Shown: positions 8,353 to 17,285 of the stretch, piece after piece | How positions within the stretch are numbered: the first letter of the stretch is position 1 | How the letters are laid out: the number at the start of each line of letters is the position of its first letter | Assembly: GCF_010725885.1 (NCBI RefSeq) | Contig: NZ_AP022600.1 | Location: forward strand, 868,001-932,000 | DNA length: 64,000 nucleotides | Direction of reading: 5' to 3' | From: Mycolicibacterium tokaiense | Lineage (GTDB): Bacteria; Actinomycetota; Actinomycetes; Mycobacteriales; Mycobacteriaceae | Notes under the pieces: generated by a model | Told to the model about the DNA's origin: nothing | What the model saw: the letters and a program-made list of their open reading frames with translations, nothing else | The model's database searches: none | Made by a program: the position numbers and the translations under genes

Positions 8353-9180
8353 CTAGCGTCCGGCAAGGCCTTCGATGACCTCGTCGGCGCCGCAGTCGAA
8401 GAAGGCCATGATGCGGCACGGGCAGGCCTCGCCCCCCTCGATCTTCCACGGGAAGGCGCCGATGATCGCGCGCTGGTTGAGCACCGTCTTCAGATCGCCA
8501 CCGACGTTCTCGGCGTGGATGCAGCCGTCCTGGAAGGCCAGGTGGTGCATCGGGAAGATGTCCGAGGTGATCTCGCGGCCGGACATGTGGTGGGTGTAGG
8601 TGTACTCCCCCAGGAACTCCTGGTAGGTCATCCCGACGTGCTCTTCGAACTTCTTCAGCAGATCCGGGCGCATGTTGCGGATGGTGGTGTTCATCGGGTG
8701 ATCACCCGAGCCGGCATCGATTCCCCACCAACGGATTTCCATCTCGGCCATCCAGCGGGCCAGACGGATGCTGCCACCGGGGTGCATGGTGAAGTAGCGC
8801 ACCAGGTCCTGGCGCGGCATGCCCTGGTAGTAGTCGATGAAGCCGGTGTGGATGATCAGGATGTCACCCTTTTTCACCTCGACCTTGGAGGTGATGTGCT
8901 CGGGCTCGATCAGGTCCCAGTCGCTGACCACATCGGAGACGTCGACGATGGCGCCGGGGTGGATCAGCTTGTCCAGAGGCAACGAGGCCATGTCCAGCCC
9001 GCCGTCGGTTCCGTGCATCGGACCGTCCAGGTGGGTGCCCGAGTGCAGTGAGCTCTCGATGCGCTGGGAGACAATCTGATTCGTCTGGAGGTTCTGGGTG
9101 TAGTACATCTTCCCACCCGGATAGCCCACCCAGCCGGGCGTGTGGATACCCCAGGGATGGGTGAGGTCGACAATCCGCAT
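8353..9180 (-). CDS. Cyclase-family metal-dependent hydrolase (kynurenine formamidase/isatin hydrolase superfamily)
   Basis: The 275-residue protein carries HSGTHLDGPMH near residues 46-56, the metal-binding HxGTHxDxPxH signature of the cyclase family (PF04199). MRIVDLTHPWG at the N-terminus and a late histidine cluster (YTYTHHMSG, FPMHHL) also fit. Relatives hydrolyse N-formylkynurenine or the cyclic amide isatin. A cyclic-amide hydrolase in an operon with Mo-hydroxylases points to opening of an oxidised N-heterocycle. It starts 36 bp after the Mo large subunit 1 gene. Confidence 0.87.
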   Translation of the reverse strand: MRIVDLTHPWGIHTPGWVGYPGGKMYYTQNLQTNQIVSQRIESSLHSGTHLDGPMHGTDGGLDMASLPLDKLIHPGAIVDVSDVVSDWDLIEPEHITSKVEVKKGDILIIHTGFIDYYQGMPRQDLVRYFTMHPGGSIRLARWMAEMEIRWWGIDAGSGDHPMNTTIRNMRPDLLKKFEEHVGMTYQEFLGEYTYTHHMSGREITSDIFPMHHLAFQDGCIHAENVGGDLKTVLNQRAIIGAFPWKIEGGEACPCRIMAFFDCGADEVIEGLAGR

Positions 9181-9216
9181 TTCTGCCTCCAGAGATCAGT
9201 TGAATTGAAGAATATT

Positions 9217-11580
9217 CTATGTCACTGAAATTGATTTGACCAGACGGCGGACCATATCCGGACGGATCGGCACCGAGGTGATGCTGCCGGGTACCCGGAT
9301 GGCGTCGTCCACGGCCGAGGCGACGGCCGCAGCCACCGCGGTGGTGCCGCCCTCGCCGGCACCCTTGACGCCCAGCGGATTGATCGGGCTCGGTGCGTCT
9401 TCGGTGACCAGCATCTCCACATCCGGGACTTCGAGCACCGTCGGAATCAGATAGTCCATGAACGTCGTGCTCGTCGGGGTGCCGTCCTCGGCGTAGCGGA
9501 ACTCCTCGTACATCGCCCCGCCGATGCCCTGGGCCACCCCGCCGGCGATCTGCCCCTCCACCAGCATGGGATTCAGCGCGCGTCCCACGTCGTAACCGAC
9601 GATGAAACGCTCGATGGTCACGTTGCCGGTGCCACGGTCGATCGACACCAACGCGGCGTGCAGCCCGTAGGGGTAGGTCATGTGGTCGGAGCGGAACCAG
9701 CCGTCGGCCGACAGTCCCGGCTCCTCCTTCATCTCCCCCGCGCGCATCGGCTCCAGCAGGTGGGCGATCTCCCCCAGGCTCAGCACTTTCTGCTGGTCCT
9801 CGATGACCGCGACCGCTCCCTCGACCATCTGTGTCTCTTCGACGCTGACCTTGAAGTGGTGAGCCGCCACCCGGCGGGCCTTGTCCGCCAGGGCTTCCGC
9901 GGCATGGGCTGCCGCAGAGCCGGCCATCACCGCCAGCCGGGTGGCGAAAGCCCCACGGCCGTACTCGAACTGGTCAGTGCGCCCACGCACCACCCGGATC
10001 GAATCGTGTGGCACGGACAGGGTGTCGGCCACGATCTGGGCGAGCACGGTGTCCACCCCCTGCCCCACCGACGACGCTCCGCAGCTGATCGTGACCAGCC
10101 CGGTTCCGTCGACCGACACCCGGGCACCCTCGTACGGCCCGATTCCGCTCTTCTCCACGAAGTAGCCGAATCCGAAACCGACGAGCTCACCGGCCGCCCG
10201 TCTGGCCTCCACGCCGGCGCGGATCTCGGCGAAACCGAACTTCTGCGACACCTTGTCCAGCAGCAGTTCGTAATCCCCGGAATCGTGCACCAGGTGCGTG
10301 CCCATGGCCTGGATGGGCCGCTCGTACGGCATCTTCGACACCGGGATGAAGTTGATCCGCCGCACTTCGACCGGGTCCAGGCTCAGCTCTCGAGCGATCT
10401 TGTCCACCAGGCGCTCCCGCGCGAACGTGCCTTCGTACCGGCCCGGTGAGCGGTAGGTCCCGGCTGGGGTCTTGTGGGTGAGACGAACGTGGGCGGTGGC
10501 CCGGAAATGCGGGATCACATACGGCCCCGGCAACATCGACGCCGTCAGCGAGGCCACGGTGGCGCCGTGCGTGCGCACGTAGGCGCCCTGGTCGAGGATG
10601 AAGTCCGCGTCCAGCGCCTCGATCCAGCCGTCCGCGACGCGCACCAGCGCCCTCAACCGGTGATGCTGACCGCGAGAATGGTTGGTGGCCAGCAGATGTT
10701 CCTGCCGATCCTCGATCCACTTGATCGGCCGACGCAGCCGCATGGCGGCGACAGTGACCAGGACGTCCTCGGGGTAGAGCTCACCGCGCGGACCGAAACC
10801 ACCCCCGACGTGCGTCTCGCGCACCAGGACTCGGTGCGGCGGCAGCCCGGAGATGGCCGCGATGGCCTCCCGGTTCCAGAACGGCACCTTCGCTGCGCCG
10901 TCCACCACCAGTTGCTGTTCGGATTCGTCGTAGGCCGCCACCAGACCCCGGCACTCCATCGGAACCCCGGAATGCCTGCCGATCCGGGCGTCCATCTCGA
11001 AGATGCGGTGAGTGCCCGCCGCTACCAGAGCCTCGGCTCCGGCGAACGCCGCATCCACGTCTCCGTACTCCTCGACGAAAGAGGTTGCTTCCGAATCCTG
11101 TTCGGCGACACGGACGCCCGTTCCGGCGGCCCAGGTGGCCTGCTCCGCGTCGATCCAGGCGCACGGCTCGGCGTCGGCGTCGATGCGCGGGGGCAGCGCT
11201 TCGATGTCCATCTCGACCAACTCGGCGGCGTCCTCGGCGATGTAGGCCGAGGTGGCGAACACCACCGCGACCGGTTCACCGACGTAGCGGACGTAGCGTC
11301 GGGCCAGCGCCGGCTGGCGGTACGGCAGCAGTTCCGGTCTCGGGGTCAGGCGAAAGGCGATGGCCGGCAGCGTGTCGATGTCGGCATGGCTCCACGCCGC
11401 CACCACCCCATCGACCAGTAGTGCCGCCGACAGATTTACCGAGACCAGCCGGCCGTGGGCGACGGGTGAGCGCACCACCCGCATGTGCAGTTCGCCTGCA
11501 TAGTCGTTGTCCGCGGCGAATCGGCCCGCGCCGCGGAGCAGCACGGGATCCTCGATGCGCTTGGCGCGGGCCCCGATCAT
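9217..11580 (-). CDS. Molybdenum hydroxylase large subunit 1 (xanthine dehydrogenase/CoxL superfamily)
   Basis: The ATG at 11580 overlaps the stop of the 2Fe-2S gene as ATGA, giving 787 residues. The molybdopterin-binding loop VGGGFGPRGE and the catalytic glutamate in GAGEGG (Glu743) are present. The active-site loop reads GTYRSPGRYE, not the AYRCSFR of true CO dehydrogenase, so this is a hydroxylase of another substrate, most likely an N-heterocycle or aldehyde. It shares the operon with a second, divergent large subunit but only one set of electron-transfer subunits. Confidence 0.9.
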   Translation of the reverse strand: MIGARAKRIEDPVLLRGAGRFAADNDYAGELHMRVVRSPVAHGRLVSVNLSAALLVDGVVAAWSHADIDTLPAIAFRLTPRPELLPYRQPALARRYVRYVGEPVAVVFATSAYIAEDAAELVEMDIEALPPRIDADAEPCAWIDAEQATWAAGTGVRVAEQDSEATSFVEEYGDVDAAFAGAEALVAAGTHRIFEMDARIGRHSGVPMECRGLVAAYDESEQQLVVDGAAKVPFWNREAIAAISGLPPHRVLVRETHVGGGFGPRGELYPEDVLVTVAAMRLRRPIKWIEDRQEHLLATNHSRGQHHRLRALVRVADGWIEALDADFILDQGAYVRTHGATVASLTASMLPGPYVIPHFRATAHVRLTHKTPAGTYRSPGRYEGTFARERLVDKIARELSLDPVEVRRINFIPVSKMPYERPIQAMGTHLVHDSGDYELLLDKVSQKFGFAEIRAGVEARRAAGELVGFGFGYFVEKSGIGPYEGARVSVDGTGLVTISCGASSVGQGVDTVLAQIVADTLSVPHDSIRVVRGRTDQFEYGRGAFATRLAVMAGSAAAHAAEALADKARRVAAHHFKVSVEETQMVEGAVAVIEDQQKVLSLGEIAHLLEPMRAGEMKEEPGLSADGWFRSDHMTYPYGLHAALVSIDRGTGNVTIERFIVGYDVGRALNPMLVEGQIAGGVAQGIGGAMYEEFRYAEDGTPTSTTFMDYLIPTVLEVPDVEMLVTEDAPSPINPLGVKGAGEGGTTAVAAAVASAVDDAIRVPGSITSVPIRPDMVRRLVKSISVT

Positions 11581-12077
11581 GCGGGCGTCTCGTCGGCGAC
11601 GGCGTCCTCTCCGCGCATCACGCGCTGAGCGCTGAGCGTGGCCTTGATGATGTTCTGATATCCGGTGCAGCGGCAGAGATTCGAGGAGAGCATCTCTTTG
11701 ACCTCGCCCTCCTCGGCGTCCGGGTTCTCCTCCAGGAAGCCGGCGATGAGAGTCAAGAAACCTGGAGTACAGAATCCGCACTGCAGGCCGTGGTTGTCCC
11801 AGAAGGCCTGCTGTACCGGGTGCAGCGTGCTCTCGTCCGGCGCCAGCCCCTCGACGGTTCGGATCGAGGCGCCCTGCGCCTGCACCGCGAACATCAGGCA
11901 GGCCCGAATCGGTTGGCCATCCATCAGGACGGTGCAGGCACCACACACCCCGTGCTCGCAGCCCAGGTGGGTGCCGGTCAGTCCGCAGTCCTCCCGGAGC
12001 GCGTCCGCCAGGGTGCGGCGTGGCTCGACGTCGATGTCGTACCGATCGCCGTTGACGTACAGGCGAAGTGGGCTCAT
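11577..12077 (-). CDS. Molybdenum hydroxylase small subunit, two [2Fe-2S] clusters
   Basis: The 166-residue protein has the plant-ferredoxin motif CEHGVCGAC (Cys40, 45, 48 and Cys60) and the second cluster motif CGFC...CRC (Cys100, 103, 135, 137). Such subunits pass electrons from the molybdenum centre to FAD. It overlaps the large subunit genes by 4 nt on both sides, so production of all three is coupled and the protein may serve both large subunits. Confidence 0.94.
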   Translation of the reverse strand: MSPLRLYVNGDRYDIDVEPRRTLADALREDCGLTGTHLGCEHGVCGACTVLMDGQPIRACLMFAVQAQGASIRTVEGLAPDESTLHPVQQAFWDNHGLQCGFCTPGFLTLIAGFLEENPDAEEGEVKEMLSSNLCRCTGYQNIIKATLSAQRVMRGEDAVADETPA

Positions 12078-14527
12078 GATGCGTTCTCCTGCGGATGTGC
12101 GGGGGTGGTGCCGTCGGCGGGGTGACTGGCGGGGCGGACATCGCGACCCTCGCGGATCGCGCTGCGGATACGGTGCGGCGTGGCGGGCAGATGGAACACC
12201 TCGACACCCAGCGGACTCAGCGCATCGCTGATGGCATTGGCGATCGCGGCGGGTGCGCCGATGGTCCCGCCTTCGCCCACCCCCTTGGCGCCGGTCAGCG
12301 ATGCGGGCGACATCGTGTAGATGTGCGCGATCTCGATGTCGGGCACCTCGGCGATGGTGGGTGGCAGGAAGTCCATCAGCGACGTCGTCACCAGAACCCC
12401 TCTGTCGTCGTAGATCAGCTCCTCGAACAGTGCGTTCGCGATGCCCTGCACCACACCGCCGTGGATCTGCCCGTCCACGATGGCCGGGTTGATCAGCCTG
12501 CCGGCGTCCTCGGCCACCAGAAAACGGGTGATCTCGACATGTCCGGTCAGTGGATTCACCTCCACCTCGGCGACGTGACAGGCGTTGGCGAAGGTGCCCG
12601 ACGGGTCGTAGGTGCCGATGCTCTCCAACGCCGCCTCGCCCTTGTCCGGGATCAGGTGGCTGGAGTGATAGGTGTCGCGCGCGATCACCGCGAGATCGAC
12701 GGCCCGGTCGGAGCCGGAAAGCCGTGCCTTGCCGTTGTCGAGCACGATGTCGTCGGGCAGCCCGCCCAGTCGATCGGCAGCCAGTCCGCGGATCCGTTCG
12801 GCCAGATCTCTGGCTGCGATCAGGGAGGCGCCTCCGGCGATCACCATGGCGCGGCTGGCGAAACTACCCCAACCGTAGGGGGTGGCGTCGGTGTCGCTGG
12901 CGATCACCCGCACCTGCTCCGGCCGCATCCCGAGTTCGTCGCACACCACTTGCGCCAGCGACGTTTTCAAGCCCTGGCCGTGCGGGGAGGCACCGATGCG
13001 CAGGGTCAGACCGCCGGACGGGTCCATGGTCAGGATCACCCGCTCGAAGCCGGGGGTGATCACCGGAGCCGACCGGCTGGAGTCCAGACCGAACGGCCGG
13101 GACCGCGCTGCGAACGCCGGCGTGCCGTACCCGGTGCGTTCGGCAAAACAGGAGAACCCGATCCCCAGATAGCGGCCCTGTTCACGAGCTCGGGCCTGCC
13201 GTAGCGCGAAGTCTTCGAGATCGGCCAACTGCGCTGCTGTGGAGAGGGTTTCGCGGTGTGATGCCAGGTCGAGCACCAGGCCGGTGGGCGCGCGGTGCGG
13301 GAACTCCGAGACCAGGTTCCTGTCCCGGATCTCCACCTTGCCGAAATCCAACTGCGCGGCGGCACGGTCCATCAGCCGCTCCATCGCCAGCACCTGCATG
13401 GGTCGTGACACTCCGCGGTAGGGCGCGATCGGGCACTTGTTGGTGACCACCGCCCGTGAGCGCACGTCGTACTCGCCCACCTTGTACGGCCCGGGCAACT
13501 CGGCCAGCGCCATCAGCGGTTCGACCGCCCACGTCACCGGGTAACAGCAGTAGGCGCCCACATCGCAGATCAGATCACCACGCAGAGCAAGCAATACGCC
13601 GTCGGCGGTGAATGCGCCTTCGATGTCGTAGACCTGTTCGCGGCTGTGCCACGAGGCCAGGAAGTTCTCTTCGCGGGTCTCGATCCAGGCCAGGTCGCGG
13701 CGCAGGTGTCGTGACGCCCACACCAGTGCGACGTCCTCTCGGGCCAGCGTCATCTTGGCCCCGAAACCGCCGCCGACGTCCGGCGCGACCACTCGCAGGT
13801 CGTCCTCGGCCATCCCCAGGCAGTCCGCGATACCGGTACGCGTGACGTGCGGCATCTGCAGGGTCGCGTGCAGCGTGGAACGTCCGGTGCCCGGATCGTA
13901 GGCAGCGTGCGCCGCTCTGGCCTCCAGCGGCATGGCGCTCTGGCGCCCGGAGCTGACCCGGACCCCGACGATGGCATCCGCGGCGGCGAACGCCTCCTCG
14001 GCGCCCGGGGTGGTGATCCGGCCGTCCACCACGGTGTTCGGCGCGTTCGGGTGGTCCTCGGGCACCGAATTGTGCACCACGGGTGCACCCTCGGTCAGTG
14101 CCTGCACCGCCGAGAGGACCGGCGGCAACGGCTCGATCTCCACGTCCACCAACTCGGCTGCGTCCTCTGCGGCGGCCTCCGATTCGGCCACCACGAAGGC
14201 GATGGGATCGCCGACGAAGCGAACCACGTCCGTGGCCAGGATCGGGGTGCCCACGGCCACGAAATCGGGGCGCTGCAGCGCGGCGCGGATGGGTGCCACC
14301 CCGGTCAGGTCGGCGGCGGTGAACAGCTGCACACCCGCAGCAGCAGTGACCGAGACGATGCGGCCCGACGCCACCGTGCTGCGGATGAAACGTACGTGCG
14401 CACAACGCTGGTTGAGCGCGGCGATGTCACCGACATAGCGCCCCCAGCCGCGCACGATCGCGGGATCCTCCAGCCGGGGCAGCGCCCGCCCGGTCCATGT
14501 CCCGGGTTCGGTGGGTGCTGCGGCCAT
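12074..14527 (-). CDS. Molybdenum hydroxylase large subunit 2 (xanthine dehydrogenase/CoxL superfamily)
   Basis: This 817-residue subunit has DVGGGFGAKM for molybdopterin binding, the loop IAPYRGVSRP, and GVGEGG with catalytic Glu752. The RGVSR loop again excludes a CO dehydrogenase. Sequence differs widely from large subunit 1 at 9217-11580, so this is not a recent duplicate. The gene order FAD, Mo-2, Fe-S, Mo-1 with overlapping ends suggests two related hydroxylations, or a two-Mo assembly, using common redox partners. The last 25 residues are a Pro/His-rich tail. Confidence 0.9.
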   Translation of the reverse strand: MAAAPTEPGTWTGRALPRLEDPAIVRGWGRYVGDIAALNQRCAHVRFIRSTVASGRIVSVTAAAGVQLFTAADLTGVAPIRAALQRPDFVAVGTPILATDVVRFVGDPIAFVVAESEAAAEDAAELVDVEIEPLPPVLSAVQALTEGAPVVHNSVPEDHPNAPNTVVDGRITTPGAEEAFAAADAIVGVRVSSGRQSAMPLEARAAHAAYDPGTGRSTLHATLQMPHVTRTGIADCLGMAEDDLRVVAPDVGGGFGAKMTLAREDVALVWASRHLRRDLAWIETREENFLASWHSREQVYDIEGAFTADGVLLALRGDLICDVGAYCCYPVTWAVEPLMALAELPGPYKVGEYDVRSRAVVTNKCPIAPYRGVSRPMQVLAMERLMDRAAAQLDFGKVEIRDRNLVSEFPHRAPTGLVLDLASHRETLSTAAQLADLEDFALRQARAREQGRYLGIGFSCFAERTGYGTPAFAARSRPFGLDSSRSAPVITPGFERVILTMDPSGGLTLRIGASPHGQGLKTSLAQVVCDELGMRPEQVRVIASDTDATPYGWGSFASRAMVIAGGASLIAARDLAERIRGLAADRLGGLPDDIVLDNGKARLSGSDRAVDLAVIARDTYHSSHLIPDKGEAALESIGTYDPSGTFANACHVAEVEVNPLTGHVEITRFLVAEDAGRLINPAIVDGQIHGGVVQGIANALFEELIYDDRGVLVTTSLMDFLPPTIAEVPDIEIAHIYTMSPASLTGAKGVGEGGTIGAPAAIANAISDALSPLGVEVFHLPATPHRIRSAIREGRDVRPASHPADGTTPAHPQENAS

Positions 14528-15393
14528 CAGGCGCCGACCAGGCCGGCGCGGTTCAGGGCGCGCGGCAGCAGCGCCCGGACCAGATCCCGGCGGTATTCGG
14601 CATCACCGTGGGTGTCGCTGGGCGGGTCCACCTCGTCGGCGGTGGCCTCGGCGGCCGCCGTCGCCACCTCGTCGGTGAGTTGCTGACCGATCAGCAGTGT
14701 TTCGGCTGCGGCACTGCGGAAAGGCACCTCACTGACACCGCCCACGCTCACGCGGGCCTGCTGCACGATCCCGTCCACCACCTGTACGGCGGCGGTGGCG
14801 GTGACGATTCCGAAATCACCGGCGCGACGGGCGAATTCCGCAATACCGGCACTCCAGGTGTCGTCGAGCACGGGCAGCGACACCTTCACCAGTATCTCGT
14901 CGGGGGCCAGGGCCGTGGTGAAGATCGACTGGAAGAAGTCTGCCGCGGCGATGCTGCGCTCCCCGCGCGCCCTGCTGACAGCGGTCATCTCGGCGTCGAG
15001 CAGGGAAGCCACCAGGCACCACTCCGAGGCGGCGTCGCAGTGGGCGATGGACCCGCCGAACGTGCCCCGGGTACGGATGGGCAGATGTCCGACGTAGGCG
15101 GCCGCCTTACGCAACAGCAGTCCGAGCGGTCCGTCGATGGTGTTGTGCTGCACCTCGATGTGCCGGGTCCGGGTGGCGATGTCGACGCGGTCTTCGACGA
15201 TCTGCACTCCTGACAGCCCCGGGATCCGGTTGATGTCGATCAGGTTGGCGGGACTGGCCAGCCGGAAGTTCATCATCGGCACCAGGCTCTGTCCGCCGGC
15301 GATGATCTTGGAGTCGTCCGGTTCGGCGGCCAGCATGTCCAGAGCCTCATCGAGACTGGCCGGCACGTGGTAGTCGAACGGCCGCGGCTTCAC
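14527..15393 (-). CDS. Molybdenum hydroxylase medium subunit, FAD-binding
   Basis: The 288-residue protein has both FAD motifs of this subunit: AGGQSLVPMMNFRL near 32-45 and TRGTFGGSIAHCDAASEW near 109-125. It accepts electrons from the 2Fe-2S subunit and hands them to NAD, oxygen or a quinone. Its stop overlaps the large subunit 2 start by one base, and its start overlaps the nitrilase-type gene by 4 nt. Confidence 0.93.
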   Translation of the reverse strand: MKPRPFDYHVPASLDEALDMLAAEPDDSKIIAGGQSLVPMMNFRLASPANLIDINRIPGLSGVQIVEDRVDIATRTRHIEVQHNTIDGPLGLLLRKAAAYVGHLPIRTRGTFGGSIAHCDAASEWCLVASLLDAEMTAVSRARGERSIAAADFFQSIFTTALAPDEILVKVSLPVLDDTWSAGIAEFARRAGDFGIVTATAAVQVVDGIVQQARVSVGGVSEVPFRSAAAETLLIGQQLTDEVATAAAEATADEVDPPSDTHGDAEYRRDLVRALLPRALNRAGLVGA

Positions 15394-16247
15394 CAGGTGA
15401 TCCCTTCGTATGTCACTGCGTACACGTCGGTACGCCTGTCGTCGCGTGGTCTGATGCGCTCACCGCGCACACGTGCTGCCCGGATGGCGTCGAGGTCCAG
15501 CTGCACCTTCGCCGAATCAGCGGCCGTGCGGGACAACGGACCGGCCAGCACCTCGCCGAATGCGTCGCAGGCCACCGAACCACCCAGCGTCGCCGGGCCG
15601 CCCCGCGCCGCTCCGGCGACCTGGCTCACCGCCACAACTGCCACCTGGTCCAGATTCGCCTGCGCCAGTACGGAATCGACGTGCCGGGTACCGCCGGTCA
15701 CCGGTACCGTGCGATCGAACCCGCCGACCCAGGCGGCTGGGGCGAGGACGATCTCGGCACCACGCAAAGACATGGTACGGAGGACTTCGACGAAGCGCAG
15801 GTCGTAGCAGATGCAGACGCCGATGCGCCCGAACATCGTGTCGGCCACCGGAAGTCCGAGATCTCCCGGGGTGTACACGCCCTTCTCCAGGTCGAACAGA
15901 TGCAGCTTGCGATAGTGCAGGACCGGGCCGCTGCCATCGACGATCACCACCGTGTTGAACAGGTCGCTGCCGTCGCGTTCACAGAAGCCGTAGGTCACCA
16001 GACCCCCGAATTCGGCGGCCAGCGCCACAAAAGCCGCCGAGGTGGGACCGTCGAGCGGTTCGGCGATCTGCCCCGCCAACTCGGGGTCCACCACGTATCC
16101 GCTGATGGCGAGTTCCGGCAGCACCACCAGATCAGCTCCGCCGGACAGGGCCGCCCTGCTGCGCGCGAGCGCGGTGTCGCGGTTGGCATCGACCTCGCCC
16201 ACCTGGACGTCGATCTGCTCGAGAGCCACGGTGACCGAAGTTGTCAT
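15390..16247 (-). CDS. Nitrilase-superfamily carbon-nitrogen hydrolase
   Basis: The 285-residue protein shows the Glu-Lys-Cys triad: Glu45 (VVLPELAISGY), Lys114 (HYRKLHLF) and Cys147 (CICYDLRF). Members cleave amides, nitriles or carbamoyl groups, as in beta-ureidopropionase. The closing of the GFCERDGSDLFNT segment is typical of amidase and carbamoylase branches. It is the first gene of the long minus-strand operon and overlaps the FAD subunit, so it very likely acts in the same pathway, perhaps on a ureido or amide product. Confidence 0.88.
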   Translation of the reverse strand: MTTSVTVALEQIDVQVGEVDANRDTALARSRAALSGGADLVVLPELAISGYVVDPELAGQIAEPLDGPTSAAFVALAAEFGGLVTYGFCERDGSDLFNTVVIVDGSGPVLHYRKLHLFDLEKGVYTPGDLGLPVADTMFGRIGVCICYDLRFVEVLRTMSLRGAEIVLAPAAWVGGFDRTVPVTGGTRHVDSVLAQANLDQVAVVAVSQVAGAARGGPATLGGSVACDAFGEVLAGPLSRTAADSAKVQLDLDAIRAARVRGERIRPRDDRRTDVYAVTYEGITW

Positions 16248-16312
16248 CGGGCTGCCCCGCTCCGAGGCGAAGTTAAGGCTGACCGAAGTCGGTAGTCCTG
16301 GGCGATTCCGAG

Positions 16313-16322
16313 GAAACGTTTC
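16313..16322. promoter_or_regulatory. Palindrome GAAACGTTTC upstream of the Mo-hydroxylase operon
   Basis: This exact 10-bp palindrome lies 66 bp before the first gene of the 16247-6040 operon, in the 16248-16479 gap. It is a reasonable operator for one of the two XRE-cupin regulators. A looser TGAAA-N7-TTTCA repeat lies before the nearer regulator gene at 17206-17222. Assignment is tentative. Confidence 0.35.
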
Positions 16323-16479
16323 GCGGTTGCGCCTCGGCGGTGGTCAGCGACGTGTCCCGCACGGGGGTTGCCTTCCGGTTTTGTGCAGCTCGGAGGGTGT
16401 ACCGCGCGATCAAGACTGGCCGTCACCCATCGAGCGTAGCATTCAACAAGAGCGAAGTCATTAAGTGTGCTTGAAACAA

Positions 16480-17184
16480 TTATGAGTCGTCGAGGTTAAC
16501 CCACACTGCGACCGCACGCTCCTCGCCGGTGTTGGCGATGCGATGGGGGCGATCCGAGGAATAGGCGATGGCGTCACCCGGCTCGAGCGTGTGGCTCTGT
16601 CCGTCCACTTCGATGGTCAGCCGGCCGGAAATCAGGACACCGAACTCCCGACCGTCGTGATGGGTCGCCGAAGGACCACTGGCTCCACCAGGCTCGTACT
16701 CGTTGACGGCCAGTTCCACACCTGCCGCCGAATCATGGTGGGCGACACGGCGTGTGGTGCCCTCGCCCATCCGTACCACGGTCTGCTCGTCGAGCCGGGT
16801 CACCGGCGAGCCGTCGGCCGAGTCCCGGTGGGCGAACAGGTCGTACATGTGCACACCCAAAGCCGACGCCACCGCCACCAGTGTGCCCACCGACGCGGTG
16901 GAGACACCGCGTTCGAGCATGCTGAGCATCGAGACGCTCACCCCGGTGCGCTCGGCCACATCGCGCAGGGTCAGCTGCTGTCGGGAGCGGATGGCGCGGA
17001 TACGGGCACCCACCACCAGCATGGTCTGTTCGGCGTTGGTCACGCCCCGAGCGCCCGGGCCGTCGTCTTCGGCGGCACCGTTTTTCTGCGCTCCTCGGGA
17101 CCGCCGGGACGGGGACTTGCCACCAGCTGAACCTGCGGTCGCTTTCCGCGTACCGGCGGGCACTGCGGAAGGAGAAGGCGCCAT
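16480..17184 (-). CDS. XRE-family regulator with C-terminal cupin sensor (1)
   Basis: The 234-residue protein starts with a basic Ser/Lys/Arg-rich tail of about 45 residues. A helix-turn-helix follows (RQQLTLRDVAERTGVSVSMLSMLERG, about 68-93), then a cupin domain from about 150 (HHDGREFGVLISGRLTIEVDG...GDAIAYSSDRPHRI). Such regulators sense a small effector in the cupin. ACGGAG precedes the start. It follows the Rieske reductase gene after 101 bp and stands beside the Mo-hydroxylase operon, so it probably controls part of the island. It resembles the second XRE-cupin gene at 25910. Confidence 0.88.
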   Translation of the reverse strand: MAPSPSAVPAGTRKATAGSAGGKSPSRRSRGAQKNGAAEDDGPGARGVTNAEQTMLVVGARIRAIRSRQQLTLRDVAERTGVSVSMLSMLERGVSTASVGTLVAVASALGVHMYDLFAHRDSADGSPVTRLDEQTVVRMGEGTTRRVAHHDSAAGVELAVNEYEPGGASGPSATHHDGREFGVLISGRLTIEVDGQSHTLEPGDAIAYSSDRPHRIANTGEERAVAVWVNLDDS

Positions 17185-17285
17185 GAAAACTCCGTTGAGG
17201 CCGAGTGAAAAATGCCGTTTCAGCGTACGTGAATCACAGCGGTCTCACGCCACCCGCCACGACATGATCGGCCTGGACCCGCCGC

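Noticed and set aside
9217..15393. Aerobic carbon monoxide dehydrogenase (coxLSM with coxG)
   Set aside because: Gene types match, but both large subunits lack the AYRCSFR active-site loop with its cysteine, and the order with two large subunits is not that of cox operons.
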